Origin: Anthoceros angustus
Taxonomy: Eukaryota > Streptophyta > Anthocerotopsida > Anthocerotales > Anthocerotaceae
DNA: 64,000 nt
Assembly (NCBI GenBank): GCA_010909165.1
Contig: MU008210.1
Span: 124,001 to 188,000 of the forward strand
Direction of reading: 5' to 3'
The notes under the pieces were generated by a model. The model worked only from the letters and a program-made list of their open reading frames with translations. It was not told where the DNA came from and did not search any database. Shown here piece after piece: positions 43,461 through 54,452 of this stretch (position 1 is the first letter of the stretch; every line of letters starts with the position of its first letter). A program made the position numbers and the translations under genes.

Positions 43461-43671
43461 TTACCTTTTCTCCTCACCAGGTCGTTTTGACCCGTTTCTT
43501 TTCCACTGCATATCCTCTGCCTTCCCCATGGTCCTACAACTCCCGCTCAAAAGGAGCAAAAATTTCCTTGCATGTCTTCACCAAACCATTTCTAGCAAAG
43601 AGTGTGGGCTGTTCAAAGCAAACTCATTTAAGCTTGTTGCCCAAACTTTTGCGTTCCACATACTCCCCTCC

Positions 43672-44890
43672 TCACCTGTTTGCGTCCTCGCAAACAACAG
43701 ATCTCGGGTTGAAGGTACTTCTTAACCTTCCACCCATTCACTCTAGTTGGCAAATCCCCATCCGGCTGCGTGGTTGCGGATCCATTCTCATACTGCCACC
43801 ACCTCATAAGGTCCCATCCATCTCAGCCTAAGCTTCCGGAAGTCCATATACGGCTATCATATAGAAGAACCAAATCCCCATGATAGCTTCTTGCTTCCTC
43901 AACTTCCCATCATGCCTATCCTTTCTAAGCTCCACGAATTGTGAGTTTCTTCTAAAGCATCTTCCCTCGTTCCTCATGCTCTATGAAAGATTCTAGTCTA
44001 GCTACGGCTATCTTCTGTCATCGCTCATCCATGATTCTATAGGTAGGTACTTCAAATTCCACGGGCATCAGGAGACATGCCATATGTTAAATAATAAGGG
44101 GTCTTCTTGGTTGTCACCTTCTCTGCTGTCACTGTAAGCCCATAACCGAATGTAGCTTAGTGTCCCAATCATACATGTGAGTCAGTTACCTTGGTCAAGA
44201 TTGTACACAACAGCCCATTCGTTTTCTCAAACCATTCGCTTTGGGATTGTAAGGAGTTGTCTTTCGATGCCGAATGTTGAAGTAGGTGGTGAGAGTCTCG
44301 ATCACGAGTTGAGGAAATGAGTTCCCATCGCAACTCAAAAGGACATCCATACCTCGTTATAATGTTCTCAAAGAGAAACTTGCTCTGCGGTCGTCGTCCT
44401 TCCTTGTTGCTTGACCTCCACCATCTTTGTACAATAGTCCGTAGCCACCAAGATATATTGCTTCCTTGTCCATTGTGTGGGTGGCTTGATTGGACCTACA
44501 AAATCTATACCCCACTTCTCAAATGGTGCCAAAGGTAGTATGTAGGTGAGAGGCCCTTTGTGTTGACAAAGTGGGCCTTCCAACCCTCGACCGCATCACA
44601 CCTCCTAATAAATTCCCACATCCCTGCATTGTAGCCCACGCTGCATCCAAGACCTTCTTCACTGTGATTTGCGTCGAATAATGACCACCAGCCTCTTCTG
44701 CATGTAAAGCTTATGTGACCAAAACAGCTTCTCTAATTTCCAGACATCGCCGAATCTTCTCGTCTGGACCAAGCTTGTACAAGACCCCATCCCGTAGGCA
44801 ATAAGGGGCTGTCTTGTGGAGAAAAACAGCTCGCCCCTCCCTAGACAAACCATCAGGCATGATTCCATGCTCTAGAAAATTCGTACCTCA
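43672..44890 (-). pseudogene. E2 integrase, frameshifted
   Basis: The zinc-binding domain region (44590-44870; ALHAEEAGGHYS) leads to [20 protein letters not shown] and [20 protein letters not shown] (44368-44583), which carries the first catalytic Asp. The segment to ENIITRYGCPFEL follows at about 44330-44370. The second Asp and Glu regions (44200-44300) are out of frame. The C-terminal GPY region at 43800-44050 is degraded. The TGA stop is at 43672-43674, next to the PPT. Confidence 0.7.
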
Positions 44891-45177
44891 CCATTCAACG
44901 GTATCTTGGGCATGAACGCCCCTCACGTTCAATCTCCTCCTTCCACATACCACGTCGCCTCCTGCTAGCTCGCCCACCAGCAGCCCCAGACGGCGTTGAT
45001 CCATCCACAAATCCAGTTTCTCCCCGCTTTGTCCATGCTGCAAGTTTTTGAGCCTGCAGCCTGTTTGCATGCTCCTCCTCCAACAATGCTCGGATTTCTT
45101 CCATTCCTGTTGGTCTAGCCTCGTGTCCAGGTCCAGTTCGTGCTCCCATGGCGACCTCCTCGCCTGTTTGCACCTCC

Positions 45178-47990
45178 ATGGCCACCTCATGAGTGATTTC
45201 CCACGAATCTGCCATTTTCTTCTCCTGCCGTTTTGCTCAAGCTTCATGGGATGCATCTCCTTCCTCGCCCTCTGGCGCACCTACCTCCCTAGGGCCTTCT
45301 CCTCCTCGCGGCCCCATGGCGCACGGCCGACCTTGCCAAGTGGGGGCCTTTTCTTTTGGCGGCGCTCCCATGTCCGTTTCGCTTCTTTCTTTTGCCAACG
45401 CTGGCCTCCACTTGCAGCCCTCCTGACTGCTCACCCTTGAGGAGCATTCCAGCCTCCTCCTCGCGCCCATACTGGCGCCTTTTATCCCTCTCGGTTCCAG
45501 TTGTCCTGCTGCGGCCTTTCACGCTCCCTTCTTGCTCATTTGACCTCTGCTGGCAGCAAGGCTTGCTGATCAATGCTTAGGCCGTCCACAACATGCTCAC
45601 GTCCTCCCCTTGACCCGGCCGTGGCAACCAACTCCTCGTCGAAATCGGTCATCTGGCTTCAAGTCGCTCTCCGGTTTCGGGCGAAATGAAATCGGCATTC
45701 GATCAGCTTCCACAGCCTAGTTTCTCGTCATAATCAAACTCTTGCAGCAGTAGTACCCACGGCAATCCTTCGACAAATCGGCTTGTTTCAGGTACTTCAG
45801 CATAAAATGGTCAACATGAAGCGTCACTTTGCAAGCAAGCGGATAGTGCCTAAACTTCTTACGAGTAAATGATACCAAGACCCTCTCGCTCTGTGGTTGA
45901 GTAGTTCTTCTCTCAGCATCCGTGGATCTAGAAAATCGGATGGTCCGTTTCTTCTCGTCCTTACGGCTTAAGATGGTCCCAATGGCATAAGCGGACACAT
46001 CCACGTATACATGAAACGGTTTCTCCCAATCGGGCGCGTGGTGCGCTCACCGGCTATCCTTCACTGAAAAGCCTCTGTCTTGCACGTCCATTCGAAAGGT
46101 GTATCCTTCTTGGTCAATTGGGTCGGGTGCCTTCTTAGCAAAATCCTTGATGAACCTCCTGTAATATCCTACCGGTCCTACAAAGGCACTTTGCCTCACC
46201 GTTTGGGGTGCGTCCATCTATATCGCCACCTTCTCCTTATCTACCAATCCTCTTGAAACTCGATGTGCCAACAAAATACCTTCCGTCATGCCAAAATAAC
46301 ACTTCCACGGATGAAGCTTCATGTTGGACTCCGCATCGAAAACATCTTAGGTGCCCTAGGTGCGACTTCCTCCAAACACGCAAAATCATCCGAAATACCT
46401 CCATGAACTTCGAAATCTCGGAAGATAGCATTCACCACACCGAAAAGTGGCGGAGGCGTTGCACAAGCGAAGGTAGCTTGGAATAAGCGTAAGTGCCCCA
46501 ATCGGTTGTGAGCGTAGTCTTGTCTGGTCCTCCTCCTCAACGAAATCGGTTGTAACCGAGTACCCATCTAGGCATTTCATGGCCACCTCATGAGTGATTT
46601 CCCATGAATCGCCATTTCTTCTCCTGCCGTTTTGCTCAAGCTTCATGGGATGCATCTCCTTCCTCGCCCTCTGGCGCACCTACCTCCCTAGGGCCTTCTC
46701 CTCCTCGCGGCCCCATGGCCTGGCCCGACCTCGCCAAGTGGGGCGCCTTTTCTTGTGGCCCGGCTCCCATTTTTGCTTCTTTCTTTTGCCAACGTGGCCT
46801 CCACTTGCAGCCCTCCTGACTGCTCACCCTTGAGGAGCATTCCAGCCTCCTCCTCGCGCCCATACGCCCTTTTATCCCTCTCGGTTCCAGTTGTCCTGCT
46901 GCGGCCTTTCACGCTCCCTTCTTGCTCATTTGACCTCTCTGCTGGCAAGGCTTGCTGATCAATGCTTAGGCCGTCCACAACATGCTCACGTCCTCCCCTT
47001 GACCCGGCCGTGGCAACCAACTCCTCGTCGAAATCGGTCATCTGTGGCTTCAAGTCGCTCTCCGGTTTTGGGAAATGAAATCGACGATCTTGCTTCCAGC
47101 CTAGTTTCTCGTCATAATCAAACTCTTGCAGCAGTAGTACCCACGGCAATCCTTCGACAAATCGGCTTGTTCACAAGGTACTTCAGCAAAATGGTCAACA
47201 TGAAGCGTCACTTTGCAAGCGAGTGCCTAAACTTCTTACGAGGGAAATGATACCAAGACCCTCTCGCTCTGTGGTTGAGTAGTTCTTCTCGATCCGTGTG
47301 CATCTCGGCATAGAAAATCGGATGGTCCGTTTCTTCTCGTCCTTACGGCTTAAGATGGTCCCAATGGCATAAGCGGACACATCACGTATACATGAAACGG
47401 TTTCTCCCAATCGGGTATAGCGTGGGTGCGCTCACCCTGTCCTTGTCTGAAAAGCCTCATCTTCGGCCGTCCATTCGAAAGGTGTATCCTTCTTGGTCAA
47501 TTGGGTCAGCAAGGCTGCCTTCTTAGCAAAATCCTTGATGAACCTCCTGTAATATCCTACCAGTCCTACAAAGGCACGCACCTGCCTCACCGTTTGGGGT
47601 GCGTCCATCTCAGCTATAACTGCCACCTTCTCCTTATCTACCTGCAATCCTCTTGAAACTCGATGTGCCAACAAAATACCTTCCGTCATGCCAAAATAAC
47701 ACTTCCCTGGATGAAGCTTCATGTTGGACTCCACACAAACATTGTCTTAGGTGTCTAGGTGCGACTTCCTCCGCCAAAACATAAAATCATCCGAAATACC
47801 TCCATGAACTTCCGCAGAAAATCTCGGAAGATAGCATTCACCACCACGAAAAGTGGCGGAGGCGTTGCACAAGCGAAGGTAGCTTGGAATAAGCGTAAGT
47901 ATCGGTTGTGAGCGTAGTCTTGTCTGGTCCTCCTCCTCAGAAATCGGTTGTAACAGTACCCATCTAAGCTGCATTTCATGGCCAGCCACC
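45178..47990 (-). repeat. 1.4-kb tandem duplication of linker, RNase H and RT end in E2
   Basis: atggccacctcatgagtgat starts both units (45178 and 46578). Each contains, in minus-strand order, an RT end, RNase H and the linker. The left copy (45178-46577) has a shorter RT part. Both share the same block order as E3, where the region is single. Confidence 0.8.
45650..46560 (-). pseudogene. E2 RT/RNase H, duplicate copy
   Basis: RNase H at 45717-46020 shows VSAYAIGTILSRKDEKKRTI and the following region with several shifts. The RT end at 46060-46560 is recognisable by sequence match to 47430-47930, including the segment around the FLDD site. Strongly degraded. Confidence 0.6.
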
Positions 47991-48100
47991 GTGTCCAAGC
48001 AGCATCCATGAAAGGCAAAGTGGTGGTCCTTCTTCGTTGCTTCATTAAACTTCACGAAATCACATTTTTGGTGGTTCAGCTCCAGAATCCTTGGTCGGAT
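46990..48100 (-). pseudogene. E2 RT/RNase H, primary copy
   Basis: The minus strand from 48100 reads KFNEATKKDHH and LDTVAGHEM, then shifts through the YNQI, FGLCNA and FLDD regions. An open stretch follows at 47432-47734 with LHPGKCYFGMTEGILLAHRV, VGYYRRFIKDFAKKAALLTQ and TKKDTPFEWT. RNase H follows at 47195-47410 (DVSAYAIGTILSRKDEK, EKNYSTTEREGLGI) and continues toward 46990 out of frame. Motif order is identical to E3. Confidence 0.7.
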
Positions 48101-48311
48101 CACCAGTCTTGGGGCCTTTTCACCTGCTATTCCCAGTCCCCGTCAAATGTCGATAATAGGCTCTACCCTTCCAGAATTCTCCTTCTTCCTCATCAATCCT
48201 CTGACCCCTCCTCTTGACACCATCTACTTGTGGCGGTGTACACCAACTCATTTTGTGCTGCCACCTTCGTGAGGTCCTCATAGCTCGGTCACCGCCTCGG
48301 CTCACCCCGTA

Positions 48312-48710
48312 CTACGAGGTGTACCCATCAATTTGAGCGCGGACTCCCTTCATAGGGTGCCTTGCTCCATGACCTGGCGACCTCAGGGGCCCTACCCTAC
48401 CCTTAAATGTAATGCTGAAATCAAAGACACAAGCAGTACCATACAACCAAGGCCTGCCTATCAAAACCTTGTAGCCTAGATCCGACACTGGCCTCATGAC
48501 AATGTAGGTAAGATGGAATGTGAGACCACCAATCACGGTTGGCACATTTCTCAGCACCCCCAAGGGTTTCCTCCTTGTTTGATCTGCCATCCTCAAGAAC
48601 ACTCGGATTGGGTTAAACTTGGTGAAACCAAGGCGATGGGCTGTCTCCTCTGTCATCAAGTTGACTCCAGAACCCGAATCTAATGGCACATTAGGCACCA
48701 AGCGACTGCA
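48312..48710 (-). CDS. E2 protease (retropepsin-like)
   Basis: The open frame starts with VPNVPLDSGSGVNLMTEETA, where D-S-G is the aspartic protease catalytic triad. It is followed by RVFLRMADQTRRKPLGVL, LTFHLTYIVMRPVSDLGYKV and LIGRPWLYG, which lie where the flap and second conserved region of gypsy proteases are expected. It processes the gag-pol polyprotein as a homodimer in this family. Its upstream neighbour (48680-49171) is in another frame and overlaps by about 20 bp, consistent with a single small indel at about 48700. Confidence 0.75.
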   Translation of the reverse strand, partial: CSRLVPNVPLDSGSGVNLMTEETAHRLGFTKFNPIRVFLRMADQTRRKPLGVLRNVPTVIGGLTFHLTYIVMRPVSDLGYKVLIGRPWLYGTACVFDFSITFKGRVGPLRSPGHGARHPMKGVRAQIDGYTS

Positions 48711-49171
48711 ATCTCAATTTCAATCTGCGCTCCCAAATCAACAAGTTCAACCACATTTACCTCCACCGGCCTCCTTCGTCCCCATGGGTTCGGGGATCCC
48801 CTAATCGCTTCCTTCACAATTTTGCGGGATCTTGGACTCACCGCAAGCAATTGTCTCAAGCTGACCACAAATTCTCGGTCAAGCAATGCATCAGCGAAAC
48901 TGGAGATCTTACCTGGCAATGTTTCCTCCCCGTTTGCAGCCCTGATGCTGGTCGGCTCCGACCTTATTGGTAAACTCCTCACACTCTTGGTCCCTCCTGT
49001 TGGCTGGGACTCCATGACCAGCGGATCGTCAATTTCAGGCTCCGCTGCCTCTTCTTCCATCTTCGCATGTTGGGTGAGCTTCCTTAGCTCATCCTCCAAC
49101 ATTTCTGCCACTTCCTTACTGATGTCAGGGGGAAACACCCTTCCTCCCTCTTCCGCTTGTGGGTGGGTCAC
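48680..49171 (-). CDS. E2 gag-protease spacer
   Basis: This open frame of 163 codons contains PPDISKEVAEMLEDELRKLT, an acidic stretch, FADALLDREFVVSLRQLLAV and EVNVVELVDLGAQIEIEIAV just before the protease. The same spacer, degraded, occurs twice in E3 (27690-28080 and 28970-29380). The FADALLDREFVVSLRQLLAV segment resembles the pre-protease region of plant gypsy polyproteins. No enzymatic motif. Confidence 0.6.
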   Translation of the reverse strand: MTHPQAEEGGRVFPPDISKEVAEMLEDELRKLTQHAKMEEEAAEPEIDDPLVMESQPTGGTKSVRSLPIRSEPTSIRAANGEETLPGKISSFADALLDREFVVSLRQLLAVSPRSRKIVKEAIRGSPNPWGRRRPVEVNVVELVDLGAQIEIEIAVAWCLMCH

Positions 49172-49180
49172 TCCCTCCCT

Positions 49181-49250
49181 CCTACCATGGTAGGTTCGCC
49201 TCCTACCCGTGGCGTTCCTCCTACCATGGTAGGAGCATCTCTACAGTAGG
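49181..49250 (-). repeat. Palindromes inside E2 gag
   Basis: cctaccatggtagg occurs at 49181-49194 and 49221-49234, with damaged copies between and after (cctacccgtgg, ctacagtagg). It sits in the gag-protease spacer, separate from the LTR arrays. Confidence 0.7.
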
Positions 49251-49344
49251 CGTCTTATGGACCTCTTCATTTCCTCCTCCTCTACCAAATTCCGACCCCA
49301 CGAGTCTCCGAGGCCAAGGTGAGTCGTCCCTCACCTTCCTTTTC

Positions 49345-50529
49345 TTCCGTTCCTCTCGTTCACGGCGCTTTCGGATTTTCGGTCTTTCTCTCGGCGCTCG
49401 GTCGTGGTAACTTTGGCCACCAACAGCCCTTCTGCACTCATCTCTCCTTCATACCCTTCTTCTACAATCCCCACAGATACCGCTGGATTCATCAAGAAAA
49501 TCGAATTCCGCTTCCACCTTCAAAACCGGCGTTGTGGTCACCGTGATTGCGGTTTCGGGGTTGGACGGCGTTCCTTCCGCTGCAGGCTCTGTGAACCTCA
49601 CCCCTGGGCGTGCTGAGGCTACCCTTGCTACTCCTGAACACCTTGGGTCGCCAACCTTGTGCCCCAACTCCTTGCATACTTGACAAAAAGGTACATAACC
49701 CATTTGTTTCCGAGGTTCTGGGCATTCATTCGAATAATGACTAGGTGCTCCACAGTTATAGCAGCAACCAGGCGGAATTGCCATCGGCCTTTGGGACGGC
49801 TCTGGTCTCCATGGTCCTGGTGAGGTTGGCCGTGACCCATACCTCACAGTGACTGGTGCTGCAGGTTGGTAAGTCGCCCTCATCAATTGAGGTGGTCGAC
49901 TTCCGATGTTACACGCACTTGGTAAGCCTCATCCACGTACCAATAATCACCGGGCATGGCCAGATTCCACGTGATTCACGGCGCTTTCCGGATTTTCGGT
50001 CTTTCTCTCGGCGCTCGGATCGGTGGTAACTTTGGCCACCAACAGCCCTTCGTCACTCATCTCTCCTTCATACCCTTCTTCTACAATCACAGAATACGCT
50101 GGATTCATCAAGAAAATCAATTCGCTTCCACCTTCAAAGCGTTGTGGTCCGTGATTGCGGTTTGGGGTTGGGCGTTCCTTCCGCTCTGTGAACCTCACCC
50201 CACAGGCGTCTTGAGGCTACCCTTGCTACTCCACAGACACCTTGGGTCACCTTGTGCCCCAACTCCTTGCATACTTGACAAAAGGTACATAACCCATTTG
50301 TTTCGAGGTTACGGGCATTCATTGAATAATGACCAGGTGTAATTATGACACCAGTGGAATTGCCATTGGCCTTTGTGGACTCCGGTCTCCATGGTCCCGG
50401 TGAGGTAGGCGTGACCCATACCTCCACGGCGGCCGGTCTTGCGGGTTGGTAAGTCGCCCTCATCGATTGAGGCGGGCGACTTCCGATGTTACTGCACTTG
50501 GTAAGCCTCATCCACGTACCAATAATCAC
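49345..50529 (-). pseudogene. E2 gag zinc-knuckle region, tandemly duplicated
   Basis: There are two direct copies (49361-49976 and 49977-50556, period 616 bp; marker cacggcgcttt). The first reads openly at 49449-49886 with two knuckles at 49638-49763, CYNCGAPSHYSNEC and CQVCKELGHKVGDPRC. The second (50134-50529) keeps only CQVCKELGHKV and has lost the first knuckle. Such knuckles bind element RNA in the nucleocapsid. Confidence 0.75.
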
Positions 50530-51479
50530 CGGGCATGGATTCCACGTGATTCACGGCATGCGCGGTGCTCGGATACATTCCGGTTGGTGTGTCGGTTTGA
50601 TGACAAATTGAGCAATACACCAAGCTCTTGGTGAGGTGACCTGCGTGGAGCGTGATTCTTCACAGCCTTGACCTCCAATTCTGTCAATCTTTTTGTCAAG
50701 GCTTCCACTTGTCCTGCAATCCCCCCTCCTGCGGTGGACGTTTCTCCCTTCTCCATTCGGCGGACTGTCTTTCCCTTCCTTTCCTTCTCCAGCGCACGTT
50801 CAGCTTCCTCCTGCCTCTTCTTAACCTTCTCCAAGTCCTTCCTCATACGTCGTTCATAGGCTTTCTCGGATTCTTCATCCGACGTGGAGCTCTCCTGGGT
50901 ACCACTCTCCTCACTTGCAGAAGAAGAAGATGGGGACGAGCTGGAAGAGGAAGAAGAAGAAGAAGAGCTAGACCTCCTGGACCCCTTCCTCTTCTTATGA
51001 CTCCTTCTCTTTTTCCTCCTTCTTCCTAGCTCAGCCGATTCCCACTCCTCTGCTAATCGGATTGCTCCAGCCAATGTCTTAGTCCCTCGCCTGCAGTGTA
51101 CCTCCATCTTTCGAGATAGTCCACTCACAAACCAGTCCAACGCTTGCTCTTGTGAGTATCCTGATGTGGGTGGATTTCCAGGCATCACAGGCGCACACTT
51201 CGGCACTCGATCGAGGTAGCCATAGAACCTCTCAACATAATCAAACAAGGACTCCCTCTTCTTCCTACGGAGAGTTCTCAATTTTGCCAGGGTGTGGTGA
51301 GCGTAACTGAGACCCCGAAATCGATTCAGAAAGGCAGCCTTCAAAGAATCCCAATCTACAGGCGCACTTGCCCCGTAAGTTCGACTGTACCACTGCTGGG
51401 CATGCCCCCTCAGCAACCCAGGAAAGATGCGCAGTCGATCGGCGACCGTATCCTCCAGATTAGCATGAAACATGCTCAA
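50526..51479 (-). CDS. E2 gag core (Retrotrans_gag)
   Basis: The open frame of 317 codons contains DRLRIFPGLLRGHAQQWYSR, DWDSLKAAFLNRFRGLSYAH, RESLFDYVERFYGYLDRVPK and SGYSQEQALDWFVSGLSRKM, the hallmark order of the plant gypsy gag capsid core. A basic and Ser-run hinge (GRRRKKRRSHKKRKG, then a long Ser tract), an acidic region and a coiled coil (GQVEALTKRLTELEVK) follow. The first residues are not an ATG; the frame begins downstream of a shift and the N-terminal part lies at 51655-52140. Capsid assembly is the known role. Confidence 0.8.
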   Translation of the reverse strand: MSMFHANLEDTVADRLRIFPGLLRGHAQQWYSRTYGASAPVDWDSLKAAFLNRFRGLSYAHHTLAKLRTLRRKKRESLFDYVERFYGYLDRVPKCAPVMPGNPPTSGYSQEQALDWFVSGLSRKMEVHCRRGTKTLAGAIRLAEEWESAELGRRRKKRRSHKKRKGSRRSSSSSSSSSSSSSPSSSSASEESGTQESSTSDEESEKAYERRMRKDLEKVKKRQEEAERALEKERKGKTVRRMEKGETSTAGGGIAGQVEALTKRLTELEVKAVKNHAPRRSPHQELGVLLNLSSNRHTNRNVSEHRACRESRGIHAR

Positions 51480-52140
51480 AGTGCGCTAAGCGCCTCTGTC
51501 GTCTCTTCCTCTTTTCCCCAAACTTGACATCTGCTGGCTGGGGTTGTGGCAAGCCCCTCCTACCGATTCCACTCATGATCCCTAGTCCGGATGAGCTCGC
51601 GTACTTGCGCCCTCTTCTGCGGGGTTATCCAACCAAAGTTCTCTGCGAAGGGTGTTACGCACAAAATTTGGGCCTGCTGGGATGGCGTCTCCCTAGGCGT
51701 TCGTCCCAAGATGGTGAGCTGGGCAGTGATCCTATCAAGGCGCTCCGCAAGATCCTCAGACCAGGCCTGAATTTCTCCACGCTCACCCTTCCTTCTTCAC
51801 TTTCTGTTTCGCTAGAGGTTGAGCTAGACCCATCACTTCTGAAGGTCCAGCGTTGAGGAGGCCCAGTGCTGGTAGCTGAACTTGAATCGCGCTCCAGAAA
51901 TGGTGCTTCCTCCTCGCTTTCCTCTTCACACACTAACTCCTCTTCAACCACCTCCTTTACTTCGCTGTCGGTGATTTCGACGTCCCTTCTCTCGGCGTTT
52001 TACGCTGGATCACTTGGCTCCCCTTGTAGGCAAGGGCAAAACAGCCTCCTCCTCAAGCGCCCTTAGCTCTTCCTCCTCCACAGGAGCCGTGCAACCACCC
52101 TGCGTTTTCCTCCCTCCATTGATTTCTTCTTGCAGCTCTT
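51480..52140 (-). pseudogene. E2 gag N-terminal region
   Basis: The frame 51655-51951 is acidic and Ser-rich (VEEELVCEEESEEEAPFLER, DSSSATSTGP). It ends with DERLGRRHPSRPKFCA and a stop, then continues in other frames to the gag core. E1 has the same segment at 5210-5420. Confidence 0.55.
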
Positions 52141-52441
52141 AGATCTCTTGCGATGTGGTGGGGTGACCTCCTATGGTTTCTCCTCTCCCCTCCCTCGCTA
52201 GTCATCTGCATCCTCATAGCCTCCAAAACACGGTTGTTAAAGAAAAATCAGCCAACCGACGCCATGCGATTCTTGCTGCGGGAACACAAAAATCACACCA
52301 TTCGGAGGCGTGGGCTCCTCCTTCACAACGCACAGGTTCCAGGACGTGTAGGCCTCTTCCTAGACCCCGCTCCACCTCCTTACAAGATCCTCTCAGCTCA
52401 TCTGCAAGCTAGCGAAAATCTCAAAATTTCAATTTGACCAC

Positions 52442-52460
52442 AAGTCCCGACAGCGCCAAA
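52442..52460 (-). promoter_or_regulatory. Primer binding site of E2
   Basis: TTGGCGCTGTCGGGACTTG on the minus strand, identical to E1, directly follows the LTR terminus at 52462. Confidence 0.65.
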
Positions 52461-52534
52461 ATGTGGGAGGCAGATCCGGGGCTCGAGATGCACCCTCTAG
52501 CGGCCACACTTATCCCCTTTATCGTTTCGTCGTT

Positions 52535-52826
52535 GGGTTTCGTCCCATGAGACTTGGGAAGCAGTCAATCTTGATCGTCTACACTACTGACTACACTACC
52601 TCAGCCTTCTAAACAAGCAAGGCGCCTCTCACGCTCCCTCTACAGCAGCTACCCGCGTCTTTGCGAAATTCACCAACCTCAACCTACAACGACACCACAC
52701 AATTGCAGTCACGTCTTAATGAAGGTGTCTATCACGGGCGCCAGGACCCCTGACCCCACGCCTTCGTCCCTACTCCTAAGACACTCTTCTCCACAGAGCC
52801 TCTTACTTGCAGTTGGGATTCGTCCC
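52535..52826 (-). promoter_or_regulatory. GGGACGAA(A/T)CCC hairpin pair, E2 5' LTR
   Basis: The motifs are at 52535-52546 and 52815-52826. The second is repeated at 54477-54488 on the other side of the copia insertion. Confidence 0.5.
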
Positions 52827-52880
52827 TTAGGCTCGCCTGTGGCCTTCCAGTTTTCCTACCCTCTAATCCTCCTCACAACT

Positions 52881-54452
52881 CAGCCTTATTAGGAGATTTC
52901 CTTGTAGCATCATCACTCCATCTCTGCGGAGTAACATGGAAAGATGCAGTCAATTATCCAATTGCGAATAAATGACTCCTCCGCTACGCCATTCAAGAAG
53001 AAGAGATAAGGACATCTCCGTCCTCAACGAGTTTAACTCTTCCAACTGAGATCGCCTTGTCGTCCTGCTTCTTCTCTTTTCCTTGGTCCTTTTGAACTTC
53101 TCGCACTCTCTTTTGAAGTGACCCTTTTGTGACAATAGTGACACTCCACATTCTTATTACGACTACGAGATTTGCTACGAGAAACACATCCGGTTGCTTC
53201 CCTTCGCAGCGGACCTCCCTCTCACTATGAGGGCCTTTGGAACCTTTGGAAGGTTCCATGTTTTCTGTTCACCTCCCGCCAAGTGCTACCTTCTACATTT
53301 ACAATGGTAAGACCACTAGCAGTGCACTACTCTCACAAAGGTGTCCCAACCTCCTGCCACCTGTGGCTAGTTTCTCTGGGCGCGTACCGAGATGAGCCGG
53401 AAAATGGTATTGAAATCGCTCATGATCGGACATCCTCGTCCCTTCCTTCATCTTCAAGTCATCCAACAATACACACGAAGCCGCACTTTGCTTCTCATAC
53501 AAGCCACACATGCCTTCTCCATGTAGAATCTCTGTGGTCTTATCTTTCACATTGAAGTACCTTGTTTTGACAATGTTAGCATGATAGTAGATCTAGCAAG
53601 CTCATCCAGTCCTGCCACTCATCACATGTCATACTATCTGCTGACGCTCTTTATGGCCACTGCTCGCACTAGAACATTATACACTTGTTCTTTCCTGGAA
53701 GTTAGTACCATCTAACTTCTCAATATTGAACATGCGCTTCCCGTGATGAAGACATCATGACTCAAAAATCGTCTGAGATAAAACACTCGACTCGCCTTGG
53801 AAAAGTCAAGAAGTCCACCGTAAGGCCGTGTATTCCTGTGCTATTCACATGAGTATTCGTGGTCCGAGAATTTGCTCACCGCCCAAGCAGCACTCAAGCT
53901 TCCGCCCTCACCTGTCGCTCGCGCAAGACTCCGCCTCTCCGCGGCCTCCGGCCTCATGCGCCCAAGACGGGCAACCCCAGCGGGACGGCTTGCTGTTCAA
54001 GGCCGACGCACCATGGGGTTTCATATGCGTTGCGGCGCGCCCGCCCCCAACCCCTCCCATGGAGGCCTCCCAGCTGCGAGGCCTTGCGTTCAGCCTTGCT
54101 CCCTCCTCACGGCACTGCGCGTCCCCCTCGCCGCGATCCGATCTGCAATTCCACATGGCCATCTCAGCTAGAAAATTCTAGCATCACACAACCAAACCAA
54201 AGCTACGATACTACGTTGAAGGTATCGTCCAGCATGATGGTGGAAGCGGAGAGGAGAGGAGAGGCAAGTGTAACTCTCTCACATTGAGATGAGGCTTGGA
54301 GGTATTTATACCCTCAATGAACTCCTAGGAAGCTCACAAGAAGCCCCTAGGAAGGAGCACAAGAAGCTTCCTAGTGATTGCTTCACTAAACTAATGATAT
54401 TTCACCTAATTTAGACTAAGTGTATTAGTCTAAGTACACTTTGATCCACAGG
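52881..54452 (-). mobile_element. Ty1/copia element fragment nested in the E2 5' LTR
   Basis: The minus-strand order is a short LTR starting TGTGGATCAAAGTG (54452) with a TATA-like ggtataaatacc (about 54305-54316) and a PBS-like TAGTATCGTAGC near 54205-54216 (compare TGGTATCAGAGC of initiator-Met PBSs). A leader and a broken gag follow. It ends abruptly at 52881; protease, integrase, RT and the second LTR are absent. Confidence 0.6.
52950..53555 (-). pseudogene. Copia gag with UBN2-like part and zinc knuckle
   Basis: 53299-53550 reads LYEKQSAASCVLLDDLKMKE and GTRMSDH, the conserved end of the copia gag (UBN2) domain. Further on, CHYCHKKGHFKREC (CX2CX4HX4C) lies at 53103-53143, followed by a Lys-rich tail. 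Frames shift between the two parts. Confidence 0.7.

Larger units (their letters stand above)
39379..43660 (-). repeat. E2 3' LTR (A-type), truncated
   Basis: This matches the 5' LTR from 59172 down to about 56383 in order: U3 with palindromes, TATA, LTR ORF. The 600-bp unit at 41032-42900 is present three times, against once in the 5' LTR, so the two LTRs of this element are no longer alike. A 57-bp direct repeat also occurs at 40250-40370 (ggaatcatccaactccttac). Confidence 0.8.

Noticed and set aside
53872-54171. Plus-strand frames of about 100-140 codons in the copia leader
   Set aside because: The region is GC-rich and open in three frames on one strand. It lies between the copia LTR and gag, and no domain is present.
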